Source: Hyphodiscus hymeniophilus
Lineage: Eukaryota > Ascomycota > Leotiomycetes > Helotiales > Hyphodiscaceae
Assembly (NCBI GenBank): GCA_016508695.1
Contig: VNKQ01000017.1
Coordinates: 682,001-746,000, forward strand
Length of the DNA: 64,000 nucleotides
Direction of reading: 5' to 3'
Shown piece after piece: positions 24,211 through 36,830 of this stretch. The first letter of the stretch is position 1. Each line of letters begins with the position of its first letter. The notes beneath the pieces were generated by a model. That model was not told the origin of the DNA, ran no database searches, and saw only the letters and a program-made list of their open reading frames with translations. The position numbers and the translations under genes are program-made.

Positions 24211-26058
24211 ATGGAAACCCCTTTCTCCCTAGTCCGAGTTCCAGCAATACGCAGCAACCAGGGGTGTTGGACATGCAGGCTCAGAAAGAAGAAATGCGAT
24301 GAAGTTTCCCCCGGCGTAAGTAATACCAATCTCAAGGGCTCGTCATAATTCGAAGAATATGCTAATTCGGATATTCGAAGTGCTTGCGATGCGCATCGGT
24401 CAATGTGGAATGCCACTATGGGCCCAGGCCACCGTGGATTGACAATGTATTGCTGGGCAAACAAGAACTTGAGCATATCAAGAAGATAGTTGGAGCTTCT
24501 GCAAATCGCAAACGAGCGGCATTCCGGGCAAAGACCCAAAATGCCATGAAATCACCTAGCATTGAGAATGCCAAAGCGACGGTAGATGATCGATCTCCAG
24601 CTGAGACTTTGGACGACACCCTGGAGCTTGAGTCTCAACCCAATGCTGTCAGCGTTACTTCTCCTCTCCCCCTTCAGCCAGTTTGGGTTGACGATCACGA
24701 AGCAAGTCTTATGATGCACTACCTGGATCACGTATTCTTCATCCAGTTCCGTTTTTACTCTCCATCAATATCAGCGGGTGGCAGAGGATGGCTTCTATCT
24801 CTCCTGACACAAACCAAACCCTTATATCACGCAGCTCTGAGTTTGAGTGCATGTCTCGCACTAGAAGGTGATGAAGCACAGACGGACTACCTGAAAGAAC
24901 TGGAACGACATCACAATTTGGCCCTGAAGGAATTGCAACTCTTTATTCAAGCCCACGGTGCCCACGGTGAACATGCTTCTACAGCTTTCGGAAGCAATGT
25001 CCAGATTTTAGCATGTATGGTACTGCTAATATCATTTGAGGTGGGTTTCGTGATTTCCTCTCGATGTCAAAAACTAACCTTTCAAAAAGCTCTTCCATGG
25101 GGGTGTCAGCACGTGGCAGGTACATTTGCGCGCAGCCTCAGAGATAGTTCTTCTGCTTCATGGTCTGTCGGTGACCAGCAACTCGGCTAGTCCTGCTCCA
25201 GCCAATCATTCTCCCCCTTCTTCCGAGCTTCTTGGCTCTGACGCGATCCCAAAACATTCCCTTTCTGCTGATAACGCAGCACTGAAATTCTTCACCGGCG
25301 CGATAATCTGGTTCGACGTACTTGCTTGCATTTCTACAAGCACGCGACCATATCTCTCTGGTTACCATGATCGACTTTCATGCTTATCTGAGTCGTCCCT
25401 CCACGGTGAGAATGACAGTATTCAATTGCATAGCATCATGGGATGTGAGAACTGGGCTATGATTGCGATTGGAGAGGTTGCAAAGATTAAAGCCTGGAAA
25501 GAAGAAGGGATCCGATCAGGAAGTCTCGATATTCATCACTTTGCTGAGGTTGCAAGGAAGCTCCAGGCTGGCCTTGAGTCAAATAATCTGCAGGTTCATG
25601 TTGTACTTGATCGTATCCGCAGCGACCATTCGGGACCCCCACCACATCATCGCACGATACTTTACAACACATACACAACTCTAGTTATTACACGAATATT
25701 TGCCTGCGCAGCTCTCATCTATCTACAAACGGTCATTTCATCAGATCCTTCGGTTCTCAACATTTCCACAGGTCTTCAAGACGTCATGACTGCTATGACT
25801 TACCTACCTGATCCACGAATGTTTCGAGGGCTAGTCTGGCCCCTCTGTGTCGCCGGCTGCATGGCATCATCCCAGCTTCATCAAGAATTCTTCAGAAATA
25901 CCATCATGGGATCAGTCAAAGATTCGCCTATGTTTGGAAACTCTGCTCAGGCTTTGCAGATATTGGAAAGGTCGTGGGAGATGCAACGCGAGAGAGGACG
26001 GCTGATCGACTGCGCCACCACCATCCAGGAGATGGGCACTTATGTGCTCCTCGTTTGA
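24211..26058 (+). CDS. Zn2Cys6 fungal transcription factor
   Basis: Three exons (24211-24315, 24381-25040, 25090-26058) with introns of 65 and 49 bp give 577 residues. The binuclear zinc cluster spans the first intron: Cys19-x2-Cys22-x6-Cys29-x6-Cys36-x2-Cys39-x6-Cys46, with the basic stretch RLRKKK between. After a linker, the remainder matches the general look of the fungal-specific regulatory domain of the Fungal_trans_2 type (LMMHYLDHVFFIQFRFY, RGWLLSLL, PLYHAALSLSA, and a C-terminal CMASS...GMGT-like ending). It should bind CGG-containing DNA as a nuclear regulator. Targets are unknown; the divergent secreted peptidase and the downstream amidase are the obvious candidates. The ATG at 24211 is the first in frame before the zinc cluster. 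Confidence 0.9.
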
Positions 26059-27665
26059 CGTTTGGAGAGGAAGATCTGACTTTTCAAAATCTCCTAGTTG
26101 ATGAAGCGAGTTTGATACAAGATGTTCGGCCCAGGATATAAACTTACTCACTCAGTCGCGCTATGGGCAGAATTGAGTTGAAGCTCTGCCGAGTATGGGC
26201 GAAAACATTAATATCACGCTGGAAGAAGCTATTATCAGAGATCCCGTGAACGATCTTCTTCGTCGTTTCCATTCTTTATGACACATGAGGAGTTGGGTTT
26301 GCTCTTCTTTGGAAGGCTGCGCTACACGCTCAGCGTATTCCTTTTCAACTGCATTACTCTTCTCCGGCTTTCTCCGACCTTTCGACGATTTTTCGCTGCA
26401 CTGGTCGATCAGGGTTATATCGACTCGCCGCTTCCTCGCCCAATACCTCGAACAGAGAATAGACGCCAGTATAAACATCATCTCTGTTTCCGAGACCAGC
26501 TTTTTCAAGCCCGTTGATGATTGCAGCACGTACTATAGCCTACGCACTTCTGATAATCACCTCAATGATTGTCTTGTGTCCATTGACTGGTCCGCTACCT
26601 GATTGACCAGACCAATGAATGTCGAGGCACATGTGATTCGTTAAGAGATGCATCGCACATGTCTCGTCTCGACTACGCATGTGACTGCTTCTGCGTTTCC
26701 ATGAATCACGCAAGATCAGTCATTGAGGAAATGGCCATTGGGAGCGAGGTGTGTCATCTTGCTAAGCAGTATCACTGAAATGCCTTGAGGATAAACCTCA
26801 AGCATCCCATTCCCGAACGACTCTTGATCCCTTACATACCGCTCCTCGTTGCCATGGTTCTTTGTTAATGGCTTGGAAGCCTCCATAACGACCGGCAACG
26901 GCAGTCATCGAGGGCAAAAACGGGGTTGGCTCGCTATCTTCGCCAGTAACCACGAAAGATGTATTGGACACAACAGCCGTGTCGAACCAGTCGCGGCGAG
27001 GCTGTCGTAGACGATGTGATAGTCATAATGGGCTGCAATTAAACTCGACGAGGCTCATAACATTCAGAGGAGTTCCATACGTTGATATTGATATACTCGA
27101 ATTGTGTTCTCCTTTATGCGTTTGATTTCTGTTGCAAGATTAATTTCCTTGATACTACCTGTTTTTTCAATTGGCATTCGTAAGTGTGGATTGGATATGT
27201 AGATGTATTCAACAGTATTCGCAAGAAGGTTTGTCATCACTAACATTCAACCCCTCGAATCCATTTTGAGGCAACAATTCCCATTACATTTGCCGCGCCG
27301 GGCGCGCGCGAGCGGACAGTCCCAAGCCAAGGAGCACCCGAAAAGCACTGCTGTCCAAGGCAGGGCGACGCGAGAAAACGTATGTGGAGTCGAGTGGGAC
27401 CAACCCTTTCCACGGCATCCCACCCGGTGTCGCCTCTTGGTCTTTTATTAGAAAATCACGCATCAAAACTTCCAGAAGGAAACAATGTTACCATGAAGAC
27501 CTGCTATGAGATCAGCCCCTGCAATTTTCGACCCTATTTGACCCGGCCGAACAAAAAACTCTTCTCCCTGCGCCGCCGATGTACGACAGGCGAATTGAGG
27601 CTTAAACTTCAATTCATCTTGAGGTAGATCGAGCTGGGAGGGAACAAGGTCTTCTTGTCTTTAAA
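26059..27665. other. intergenic, about 1.6 kb
   Basis: 3' flank of the regulator and upstream region of the amidase. A very GC-rich patch lies near 27295-27315. ORFs at 26161-26529 and 26285-26602 overlap on opposite strands and show no family. No gene recognised. Confidence 0.45.
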
Positions 27666-29675
27666 ATGGACGTAGCGACTGTCCTTGCGTCCCAGTTATC
27701 ATCAGCCCAAATTCACCAGAAGGTTCCGATTCTTGAGGTCGTTGAGACGATACCAAAATGGCAAAAAGTAGCAGATCGACGTCGGGATGAGATTCTGAAA
27801 GCCATTCCAGAAGAATACAAAGTTTCTCCTCATCATCTCGCAGCTTCAGATAGAAGCAAACTGGTTGAGACATGTGGTCTCCTCTCTCCTCGGGAGCTTT
27901 CAATCATACGCTTAACAGCTACCCAGCTCCTGCGTTGCATTCACACTCGAATCTTCACTGCAGTGGAAGTCACGAGAGCATTCTGCAAAAGCGCAGCGAT
28001 TGCGCACCAGGCCGTCAGTTATCAAGCAAAGTTCGCGATCCATTTAGCTAACTGGAATTCAAGACCAACTGCCTAGCATGGATCATGTTCAATGAGGCTC
28101 TCGCAGACGCCGCAGTACTTGATGAATACTTGGCCATTCATGATAAGCCCAAAGGACCGCTGCACGGTCTCCCAATCTCAGTCAAGGAGCACATTTTCTT
28201 GGCTGGAACACCATCAACCTCTGGCTTTGTTGCATGGGCGGATCATGTCAGCGTTACGGATGCGCTGGTAGTCAAGGTCTTGAGGGATGCTGGTGCCGTG
28301 TTCCATGTCAAAACTACGGATCCACAAGGCCTAATGGTGAGTTTTGATTGTTGAAGCTGGGGCTGAGATCGCTTGTTGATCATGTGACAGGCGTTAGAGA
28401 CGGAGAGCAATCTCTATGGCACGACTACTAATCCTTTCAATGCGAAGCTTACGCCAGGTGGAAGTTCTGGTGGTGAGGCGGCGCTGATTGCGATGAGGGG
28501 AAGTTTGCTTGGGATTGGGACTGATATTGGTAAGTAAGATGAGGGTTTTGTTCTTGATCGTGATGCGAATTTGAAGTTGACTGGTTATGCTTCCAGGTGG
28601 CTCTATTCGGGTCCCAAGCGCATTCTGCGGTATTTTTGGATTCAAGCCGAGTGTGGCTCGACTGCCACATGGCGGACTGAGTGGAGCTCATAGTGGAATG
28701 GAGAACATTATTGGAGTCGTAGGACCTATGGCTACGTGTGTTGAAGATATGACATTATTTTGCAGAGTAAATCCAGAACCGTTCATGCGTCATAGTCCTT
28801 CCACTCAATGCTTACTCTCGCCAGGTTATTTTAGAAACCCACCCATGGCTTCACGAGCCTTCACTGGTCGGGCTGCCTTGGACTCCATCGCTCAAAGGCA
28901 AGAAACCACTGAAAATTGGCATTATTTATCACGACGGCATCGTATGTCCACACCCACCAATCACCAGATCGCTCCATCAAACAGCAAAAGCCTTACAAGC
29001 AGCAGGCCATACCCTCATCTCCTGGGACACTACGCTCCATCGAACTTTAATCGACTGCATAAGCAAATTCTACTTCCTAGACGGCGGAAAAGAATATCAC
29101 GACATCATAGCCGCTGGCGAGGAGACTGCATCGCCCTTGATGAAATGGCTTCTTGACAGCGCTCCCTCGAGACCTTACTCCGCCGCCGAGACTTGGAAAG
29201 TGAGTCAACGCCCCAATCTCTAAGCAGTTGAACTTATGGACTGCTGATCAAAATAATTCAAAAGCTGAATGAACTCCGCAATGCCCTCCAGATAGCCTAC
29301 GCCGCGCAATGGAATGCATCCGGGATCGATTGTCTCCTTTGTCCTGCCAATGCATCAGTCGCTTCTGCGCATGGAGAGAGCACGTACTGGGGATACTCGT
29401 CTCTATTTAATATCCTAGACTACAGCTCCGTCGTCTTCCCTGTGGGCGTGGTTGAGAAGAGTGATACCTGGGAGAGGTTTCCCCGGGCTGGTGTTACGGC
29501 TGGAGATGGGCTGGGAGCAGAGGATGAGAGATTTGCGGGGTATTATGGGCAAGGAACAAAGGGGCCTGAAAAATACCGAGATGCGCCAGTTTCCTTGCAG
29601 CTTGTGGGACGAAGATATAGGGAGGAGGAAGTACTGGGGATGTTAGAAAGGATTTTGGAGGTTTTCCGGAAGTGA
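27666..29675 (+). CDS. amidase (amidase-signature family, acetamidase-like)
   Basis: Six exons (27666-28013, 28064-28336, 28391-28529, 28597-28766, 28825-29199, 29265-29675) with introns of 50, 54, 67, 58 and 65 bp encode 571 residues. The amidase-signature triad is complete: Lys157 in PISVKEH, cis-Ser232 in GGSSGGE and nucleophile Ser256 in GTDIGGSIR. The spacing of 24 residues between the two serines matches the family. It hydrolyses carboxamides to acid and ammonia; relatives include fungal acetamidases used to scavenge nitrogen. There is no signal peptide, so it is cytosolic. It lies downstream of the Zn2Cys6 regulator in the same orientation. The substrate cannot be inferred. Confidence 0.92.
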
Positions 29676-29889
29676 GGGGGCAGAGAAATCATAGAGGTCG
29701 GTAATGAATGGTATTTGCATTTTTTGTCAGAAGGGAACTATCATCTGTCGCTGATGAACGGAGAGGAAGGCGAAAGTCATCTATTGAGAAATGATTGGGC
29801 TATCCTTGGCGAATCTCGAGGACTGTCAAGGCAGCTTCAGGGTCACTTCATAATGAGCAGCTAAAATTGATCTCGGATTAATCACACAT

Positions 29890-32800
29890 TCACACCAATT
29901 CGACCTCCTCCTCGCCTGGCCTTCGGCGGATCCTTCGTCCATCCCAAGCCAACGGAAAATGAACCCTCCTCCACCACCGACTTTCATCTCGTGCATCATC
30001 ACTTGGCGGAGGATCATCTTGACCCTCAGCTCTCTGCTCAGGCTCGGCTTCGTCCTCGGAAGACGGCTCATCTTCTTCCTCGCTCTCATTTTCACTGTCC
30101 CGACCGTCATCTGCTCGGTCTTCCATAGCCTCACCCCCAGCAAGTTGCTCCATCCTCTCATTCTCCCAATTCTCGATCTTCACGGGATCGAATACCTTGT
30201 CGAAATGACTAATCTTGCCGATCCATCCAAAGCAGACTTTGGCGATGGCTATTGCGAAGGCGCGGGCGCCGCGATGGAATGCAAGAAGCAACGAAAGGCC
30301 GATCACAGCGGATGAGAGGGGTACTGCAGATTATTAGCATGTGACCGCACATATGATGTGGAGGGGGTTTACGGATATAGGCGAGCGTGATGTTGATTGA
30401 CATTATGGTGTTGGGGATTTGAAGGAGCGAGAACATCGATGCAAGGGAGGAGAGCGGGAGCTATTGAATCAGGATACAAACCATCACTCGAGTGGATCGA
30501 CTTACGAATAATATAGTAACGATTGTGAACTGCCATTTGTTAGTACAAAAAGATTGTAGTATTCTACAGATGATAAGATCGCTTACGAGCATGATCGAGT
30601 ATCCTTGTTGCGTTGTCTCTTCGGCCTGTTTGGAAGCTTCTTCGGCTGACCGTCGAGCAGATCGCGCCTCGGAGACATTTGCGTGCTTTTGCTTCAGGTC
30701 GAGCAGGTCGATTATCTAGCGATGTTAAGATCACTAGCAATAACAAACGGAGAACAGAATCCTCACAGCTTTGTATGCTTGTTCTGCATCACGATTCAGA
30801 TCTTCAATGATCTTTTTTCGTTCCTTGGAAGACGTTATGAGATTTTCGGCCTTAGCCACTTGCAGAGGAGAGCGACGAGTTTTCAGCACTGCCTGCTGCT
30901 CCCTCGGCAATTCTTGTCCATCATCGGAGTGAGCAGTCTCCTCCGGGATAAGAGGATTAGGAAAACCATGGAATTCATTGAGTACATTGCTCTGTTCGTT
31001 GTCAACGTAAGCTATGATGGTCAATTCATCAATGATGTCCTTGATTTCTTGCAAAATCTTGGTCTCCTTGGTGATATTGAGCAGACTGCCTAGTAACCTG
31101 TCTTGGATCCTCTGGCTTTTGAGCATAGCTTCTTTGTTGCGGTGCAAGCGGGCGTCCTTTTCGAGCCTATATTCTTTTTGCATTGATTTCGATTCCTTGA
31201 GAAATTTCTTGAATAGCTCCGTTTGCTGGTCCATCTGGAGTTGTTAATTCAGATGAAGTAAACGAAAGGGATAATGACCTACTACACTTCCAATGGACCG
31301 TTGAAATGCCTCAATGAATTTAACCTCGTGATTCTGGATCTTGCCCCGGGATAGAACGTTGCTCGCGCAATGGTCAATGATAATTGTGGCTAGGTCATAC
31401 CCAGTCTTGATGGCACCTTTGGTCTCAAGTCGTGATAAATAATTTACGATGTTCGTGCAAACACGGTCATCTGGACCCGTGCTATCTTTGCCTAGACCTC
31501 CCTCGGTGTCCTCACGTTCTGGAAAGCAAGTTACAACAATGTCTTTTGGACATGTTAGCATTGACACGAAATGCTCTTTGGGGATGCTTTCACCTTCTCT
31601 GATGACCCAAAGCCAGCATTGATCGACCATGAGCATCATAGGACCCCCTGGGAGCTCATTCACATCTCGAGTGTAACGAAAAACTACCTGATCGTCATCT
31701 CGTGCCCGTGTGTCTAGCTTGGTATAGTACGCTTGATCAAGCGTCCGGCGTAGGTGGAGCGGGTGTTCAAGATCTAGATAGTATCTAAGAACCTTTTCGT
31801 ATGTGTCGCATGGCAATTGAACAATTTCCATGGGGCCCAGTCTCGTTCGCTGGTCACCGAGTCGTTGTTGTTCGATATCATCAATGATAGTTCTGTTTCT
31901 CTTTTGGGTAAGATACTTCTCCCATTGTAGGTAGGGCATCTGATAGGCAATGTTAACAATTGGTGGAGCACTCTATAATAACACTCTGAATACGTACGAA
32001 GACCCCAAAATTATATAGAAACCCTTGCTGAGATTCGTTGGGTGACGTTGGTCCCGCATCTGGAGGCAACGGGATCAGCTCGCAAGCCAGCGGGAAGGAA
32101 CTCTAGATCGGGCTAAATACCAACAGAAATCTCTTTACACATCGGCGTCATGTATTTTGCTTGCGGTCTCTCCGTCCAATCCCCATTCTGTTGGTCTTCC
32201 CAGTACTCATCTCGCAAGATATAGTCACGGAACAATTCGCCTCTTTCACCATCAGATTCTGGATCAGTAATTTTTCCCAATTGACTTATTAATCTCTATC
32301 CTACTTATTAATACGAGCATTGTAGCCAAGTCTGGATGGGTTCTTACTTCGACCCAGGTCATGTTATTAGCGGGCAAGTGTATCCAAGAAACTTGCTTGG
32401 AGCTGCCTTCCCGATCATTCAACCAGTCTTCGAGGGCATTTCCGTAAAGAACCGAGTCAAGTGTGAACTTTCTTGATTCTACATCAGCTGAGTTGTGGAC
32501 CGTTCGACTGAAAGTAGCCTCTATGTCTCTCAGAAGAATTCTTTCTGGGCCCGAGAACTCGTCTGCCGCAGGACCGTCCCCGCCAGGATCAGACGGGCCA
32601 CCCGATGGCTGTGAACGGCCATCGTAAAACCGAATTGGCTGCTTGCCCGCCTTGACATTTTGCTTGGCGGCTCTAGATCTTCCTGATGCCTCAGAACGTT
32701 TCATATCTGCATATTTCATTTGCAGCTGCCAGTCCTGCATAGCTTTTATATCCGGCTTTCGTCCAAAGAGCTTTCCAAGTCTACCCACTGTTGGAGGACT

Positions 32801-33638
32801 GCTCGGGGCTGGCGCCTGCCTTGCCTGCTGCATCTGAGCTCTGAGTTCTTTGCTGGCTGCCTTCCGGTAGTGACCTTCCGATCTTTTTCGTTGCTTGTCC
32901 TGGAACTGCCTGTATCTGTCCAGCTTCACTTGAGAGATGGATTGTAGTTGAGGATCAGCTTGCCGTATTAGGGGGTCATCTGAGAAGTCACGACGGTATG
33001 AGATTCCTGTTTGCCTGGAAGGCCCCAATCTGCTGGAAGATGAGCTTGATGGTCCTCCCTTAGAATACGTCTCTTTAGGACCGGCAGGCTGGAGACCGGT
33101 CAAGGGAGGTAAGGCACCAGACATTGATGCGACATGTTGTTCCACCAGTGGGGTGTAATATTCTTCATCCGGGAGAGGATCGAAGTTCGAAGCATTCAGT
33201 CGCGGTAAATGCCCATTTCCACATGGCTCATACATGAGCTCCTTCGTAAGGTTTCTGTTAGCCTGGCAGTGTCCAATGAGTCGGAGAACACCATAGAATT
33301 CATCTCTCGTAAATCGTCCGCGCTCATGAGGCACGGTTTTCCAGATCTGTACACAAATTATCAGCATCATATTCTGAACGGTTCAAGGTGGGTGCGATGT
33401 TGATATCGAAGATTTCAATAAGTAAAATGATGCAAACCTGATCTATCACACTGGCTGGCAGCGAGCATCCTGCACAAAACAACTTGACTGCACTCTCTTT
33501 GACATGACCTCTGTTTCGCGGGTCAAGTCTTTCATAACGTGCACTATAGACACTCTCTTCAATCTGACTGAGATTAAGAGGTACCTGGGAGATGGACGGA
33601 GATGCGGGCAGCTGATCTGGACTCGAAGCACTAGACAT
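29890..33638 (-). CDS. EH-domain-like / CorA-like membrane fusion protein
   Basis: Ten exons give 1083 residues: 33638-33438, 33346-32348, 32295-32125, 32078-31998, 31939-31283, 31234-30767, 30715-30587, 30529-30506, 30460-30373 and 30323-29890. Residues of about 20-100 look like an EH (Eps15-homology) EF-hand pair: YSARYERLDPRNRGHV, then FCAGCSLPASVIDQIWKTV, then GRFTRDEFYGVLRLIG. A disordered basic linker follows. From about residue 380 it resembles the fungal CorA-like family (IHLPANNMTWVE, MPYLQWEKY, VDQCWLWVI, TCFPER). A coiled coil ends in two membrane segments, FTIVTILFLPLSSLASMF and PLSSAVIGLSLLLAF. The GMN motif of true CorA magnesium channels is absent. The tail is very acidic. The intron at 32079-32124 has a poor donor (GTTGGT), so that junction is least certain; all other junctions keep frame. 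Role unknown. Confidence 0.78.
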
Positions 33639-34416
33639 GTTCAATTGACTGCAGCTTGCAGAGCAGAGTTAATTTTGAAGGGCGAGAAAAAATCTATTTC
33701 ATAGAGAAAACTTCACGATACTCAAACTCGAACTTAGGAAACTCGTAACACAAAGAAGAGGAGAAAAAGCTACAGATTTTACAGATGCATTTCAGCCCTC
33801 GAAAGTCGAGTTAGTTTATTATTGTTTGGTGGCTGCGGACTCAAGCCGTCTGTGGGTGTGGCTACTGAGCTCGACCAATGGAAGACTCGTCATTCGGTGA
33901 TGCGCTGCACAGCTGAGCACAGCTAAATGCCCAGTCATGCATCAATCCAATGTGTCTATTTCGGGCGTTAGTAGCCGAGGAAGGAGACGAGACATAGGAA
34001 ACTTGGTTATTTTGGTAGTGTCATAGGGTATTGATTCCCACGTACCTAGTCGTCGTTATTCTTTAATGGTAGGAAGGCCTACAGGATTTAATTAAAGAGC
34101 GCTGATTGGATGTCTCTGAACTAGTAAATGATGAATTGTGATTTTTAGCGAGGGGGAAAGCTTCGATTAGGCGTATCGTTTTTCCCTCTCGCGCTGACTA
34201 ACCGACTCAAGAAGAACATAGGAGTCTTGGAAAATCAGGTGTACCGTAATAGCTGGTAAGAAGATGTATGAAGGAGAAAGTTTCCCGTACTGAAGGTTCC
34301 CGTGAATACACTGCCTGTCGTAGTTTCACCCACCCACGAACAGTGCAAGAGCCGCTCGCTGATTGGGGTCAACAGGTAGAGTATCCAGAAGTCTCGAAAG
34401 AGCCTCTCCACGTCAC

Positions 34417-34443
34417 GCCACTTGAGCCACTTGAGCCACTTGA
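34417..34443. repeat. 9-bp tandem repeat, three perfect copies
   Basis: GCCACTTGA repeated three times without mismatch in non-coding sequence. Confidence 0.9.
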
Positions 34444-35321
34444 GCTTAACAGGGCGATCGATTGCTGCGTACAAGTGAGAACGTTGGTGAGAGCCGAGTC
34501 AAGCCGTACCGTTTATAGTCGGTTGCATTAGGATTCACTTGTCAGAACTGAAATGCCGTCAATTGTTTGCCTCTCTTGATAAAAGCCATGGCCGTAGAAA
34601 AAAAAGAAAAGAAACTTTGATTAATTTGAATTGGAGGGGTTTCCTGTAGCAGGCTGTGGTACCGATCTGGCGTCCGGGAATACCATATATAAAGGTATCT
34701 GTCCGTGCTTGGCTAAGAAGGGAGACACTGAATTTCAGCAGTAGCTTGATGCCGTATATTTGGCAGGTGTCCGGGATCAGTTCGGCAAAGACTCGACCGA
34801 GACAAGGCAGACTATTCAATTTGTGTAAATAAATTGTCAAGGCCATAGACGGCGCTTGAATTGAGTTTCAAGAATATAACGCTATCCAACAATGGCAGGA
34901 TAACTGCAATGTCTCGCAGCTCAGGATGAGTTATGTTATAACGAACAGCCCAGTGCGGCGGCAGCAGTATGAATACTTGGTAGACGTGGGGTCGGCAACT
35001 TGCCAGCCCTTTCCAACCTCAGATATTCCTAGACCAATAAGTGTGTTGAAAAGGCGCTTCGGCTCAGACTTATTGTCTACTACTGTAGCTTGCAAGAGGC
35101 TCTGCTGTAGACAAGGAGGTTCTGTTTCGTGAATTGTCAGATCGGGCACTAGGCATTTTGGGTGATACGGTAAGAGCTTAGAAATTAAAATTTCTCTAGT
35201 TAGTCATGATTTGAAATATGGGACCCTTGAGAATCCACCAACCAACTCAGTGCTGATGTATCAATCGAGTATGCTTGTTCATTTGAGTTATGTTGAATAT
35301 GCAACTTTATGACTTGCGCTT

Positions 35322-35327
35322 TATATA
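35322..35327 (+). promoter_or_regulatory. TATA-like element upstream of pirin
   Basis: TATATA only 25-30 bp upstream of the first ATG (35352) of the pirin frame. If used, transcription would begin near or after that ATG, which favours the second ATG at 35421. Confidence 0.4.
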
Positions 35328-35351
35328 CTTAAATTTTTTGCCTGCTCTGGG

Positions 35352-36296
35352 ATGTGGAAAGCTCTACAGCAAATCAGTCTCGCAATTTTCATCGCAATTA
35401 TAACCCTTCAATTGATCAAGATGAGCACAAAACTCGCACTTCCACGGGCTAAAATCGAGCCAATCGTCTCCTCTCAACGCAATCACCTTGACTATGGATG
35501 GCTGCACACCTATCAGACGTTCACATTGACTAGCAGTAGCAATGTTATCTCAAGTCGTGGCAGTCTTCGAGTGGTGAATGAAGATTGTGTTCAGCCATTA
35601 ACCGGGTTTCCTGCTCACCGGCACCGGGACTTCGAGATATTCTCCTATGTTCTTAAAGGCGAACTCACACATCGTGACTCGATGTCGGGAAACAAAACCA
35701 TCAGCCGTCCCAGCTCCGACGATTTCTTTTGTATCAAGCGTGGCGACGTCCAATTCACTGCCGCAGGCTCAGGCATCGCGCATTCGGAGAAGAACGAACA
35801 TGAGAAAGACTGGGTACACTTTATGCAAATATGGGTCTCACCCTGGGCGCTTGGATTGACACCCAGGTATCACACGGCAACATTTTCGGACGCTGATAAA
35901 AGGAAGGCATTCGTGACAATCATCAGTCCCCTGAAGGCTGGGCCGAAGGCAACCGCCGAAGATGAAAAAGCTGCTGTGCCTAGTGTGCCTGGAACAATTC
36001 CCATACATGCAGATTTCTTGATGGGTGCTGCTATCATCCCTAGCGGGAAGACTTTCTCTTGGAAAATAGGTGGGGACGGTGCGGTTGAAGAGCCTGTAAA
36101 TAGGATACTGTACTTACATTTACCGATGACGAAAGACGGGAAGTCGAAGTTGAGGTTGGCTGGCATGGATGACAAAGTCCTCTTAGAGGGAGACGGTGCG
36201 TACGTGTCTGCTGTGAATGCGGGCGATACACTTTACATAGAATCTATTGGTGAAGACGAAGCAGAAGTTGTACTGTTTGATTCGAACACAAGATAA
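35352..36296 (+). CDS. pirin-family protein
   Basis: A single-exon frame of 314 residues from the first ATG, or 291 from the second ATG at 35421 (MSTKLALP). The two-cupin pirin fold is indicated by the metal-binding stretch PAHRHRDFEIFSYVLKGEL-HRDS and by FTAAGSGIAHSEKNE in the N-terminal cupin. These supply the His-x-His, His and Glu ligands for iron. Pirins act as redox-sensing nuclear cofactors or as quercetinase-like dioxygenases. The extra N-terminus has a hydrophobic run (ISLAIFIAIITLQLI) that would be a signal or membrane anchor, unusual for pirin. A TATA element lies too close to that first ATG, so the shorter form is more likely. Convergent with GH115. Confidence 0.88.
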   Translation: MWKALQQISLAIFIAIITLQLIKMSTKLALPRAKIEPIVSSQRNHLDYGWLHTYQTFTLTSSSNVISSRGSLRVVNEDCVQPLTGFPAHRHRDFEIFSYVLKGELTHRDSMSGNKTISRPSSDDFFCIKRGDVQFTAAGSGIAHSEKNEHEKDWVHFMQIWVSPWALGLTPRYHTATFSDADKRKAFVTIISPLKAGPKATAEDEKAAVPSVPGTIPIHADFLMGAAIIPSGKTFSWKIGGDGAVEEPVNRILYLHLPMTKDGKSKLRLAGMDDKVLLEGDGAYVSAVNAGDTLYIESIGEDEAEVVLFDSNTR

Positions 36297-36830
36297 TGGT
36301 AGACCAGAAATCATTTTTTGTATCGGCAGAATACCCATGCCAATATTTCAGCGGTATTTATGCCGCGGTAAATGTTGTTTGTTACATTGCAAGGTTCAGT
36401 CCTTGGAAAGGAACAGGTACAAATACATTGAGTAAGGTACTGATACAATGAGAATACTGCTCAAACATACCCTTGCAAAGTAAAAAGACCATTGTGATTA
36501 AGCCTCTGAAGCGATCAATACATGAATCTAGGAATAAACAAGCAATACAAATATACTTCATTTTTCGCTACTCATGAACCTGGAAATAACAAACAATAAC
36601 TTCCAGCATCGCAGCTTTTCCTTTGGTTCAGGCGACTAGCCCAACCCTTTTCCCCAAGCGAGAAGAACCTATGTTTGCACAAGCTCGAAAAGTCTTTGAG
36701 TCGACTAGAGATCCGAGCTCGACAGTACTGAAACGAAACAGAAAGGATATTCTAACACACCAGAAAAGTTATCAGACATTCAAATAGTTGAACTTTGAAG
36801 CATTGACTAGTACTGATTAGATGATTCTTT
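36297..36830. other. convergent intergenic region
   Basis: About 530 bp of shared 3' flank between pirin (+) and GH115 (-). Nothing else recognised. Confidence 0.4.

Larger units (their letters stand above)
33639..35351. other. intergenic, about 1.7 kb
   Basis: Upstream regions of the EH-CorA gene (-) and of pirin (+). Contains a 9-bp tandem repeat at 34417-34443 and a TATATA just before pirin. No gene recognised. Confidence 0.45.

Noticed and set aside
26161..26529. 122-codon minus-strand frame with a hydrophobic segment
   Set aside because: Starts at a non-ATG codon, overlaps plus-strand frames, and has no recognisable domain.
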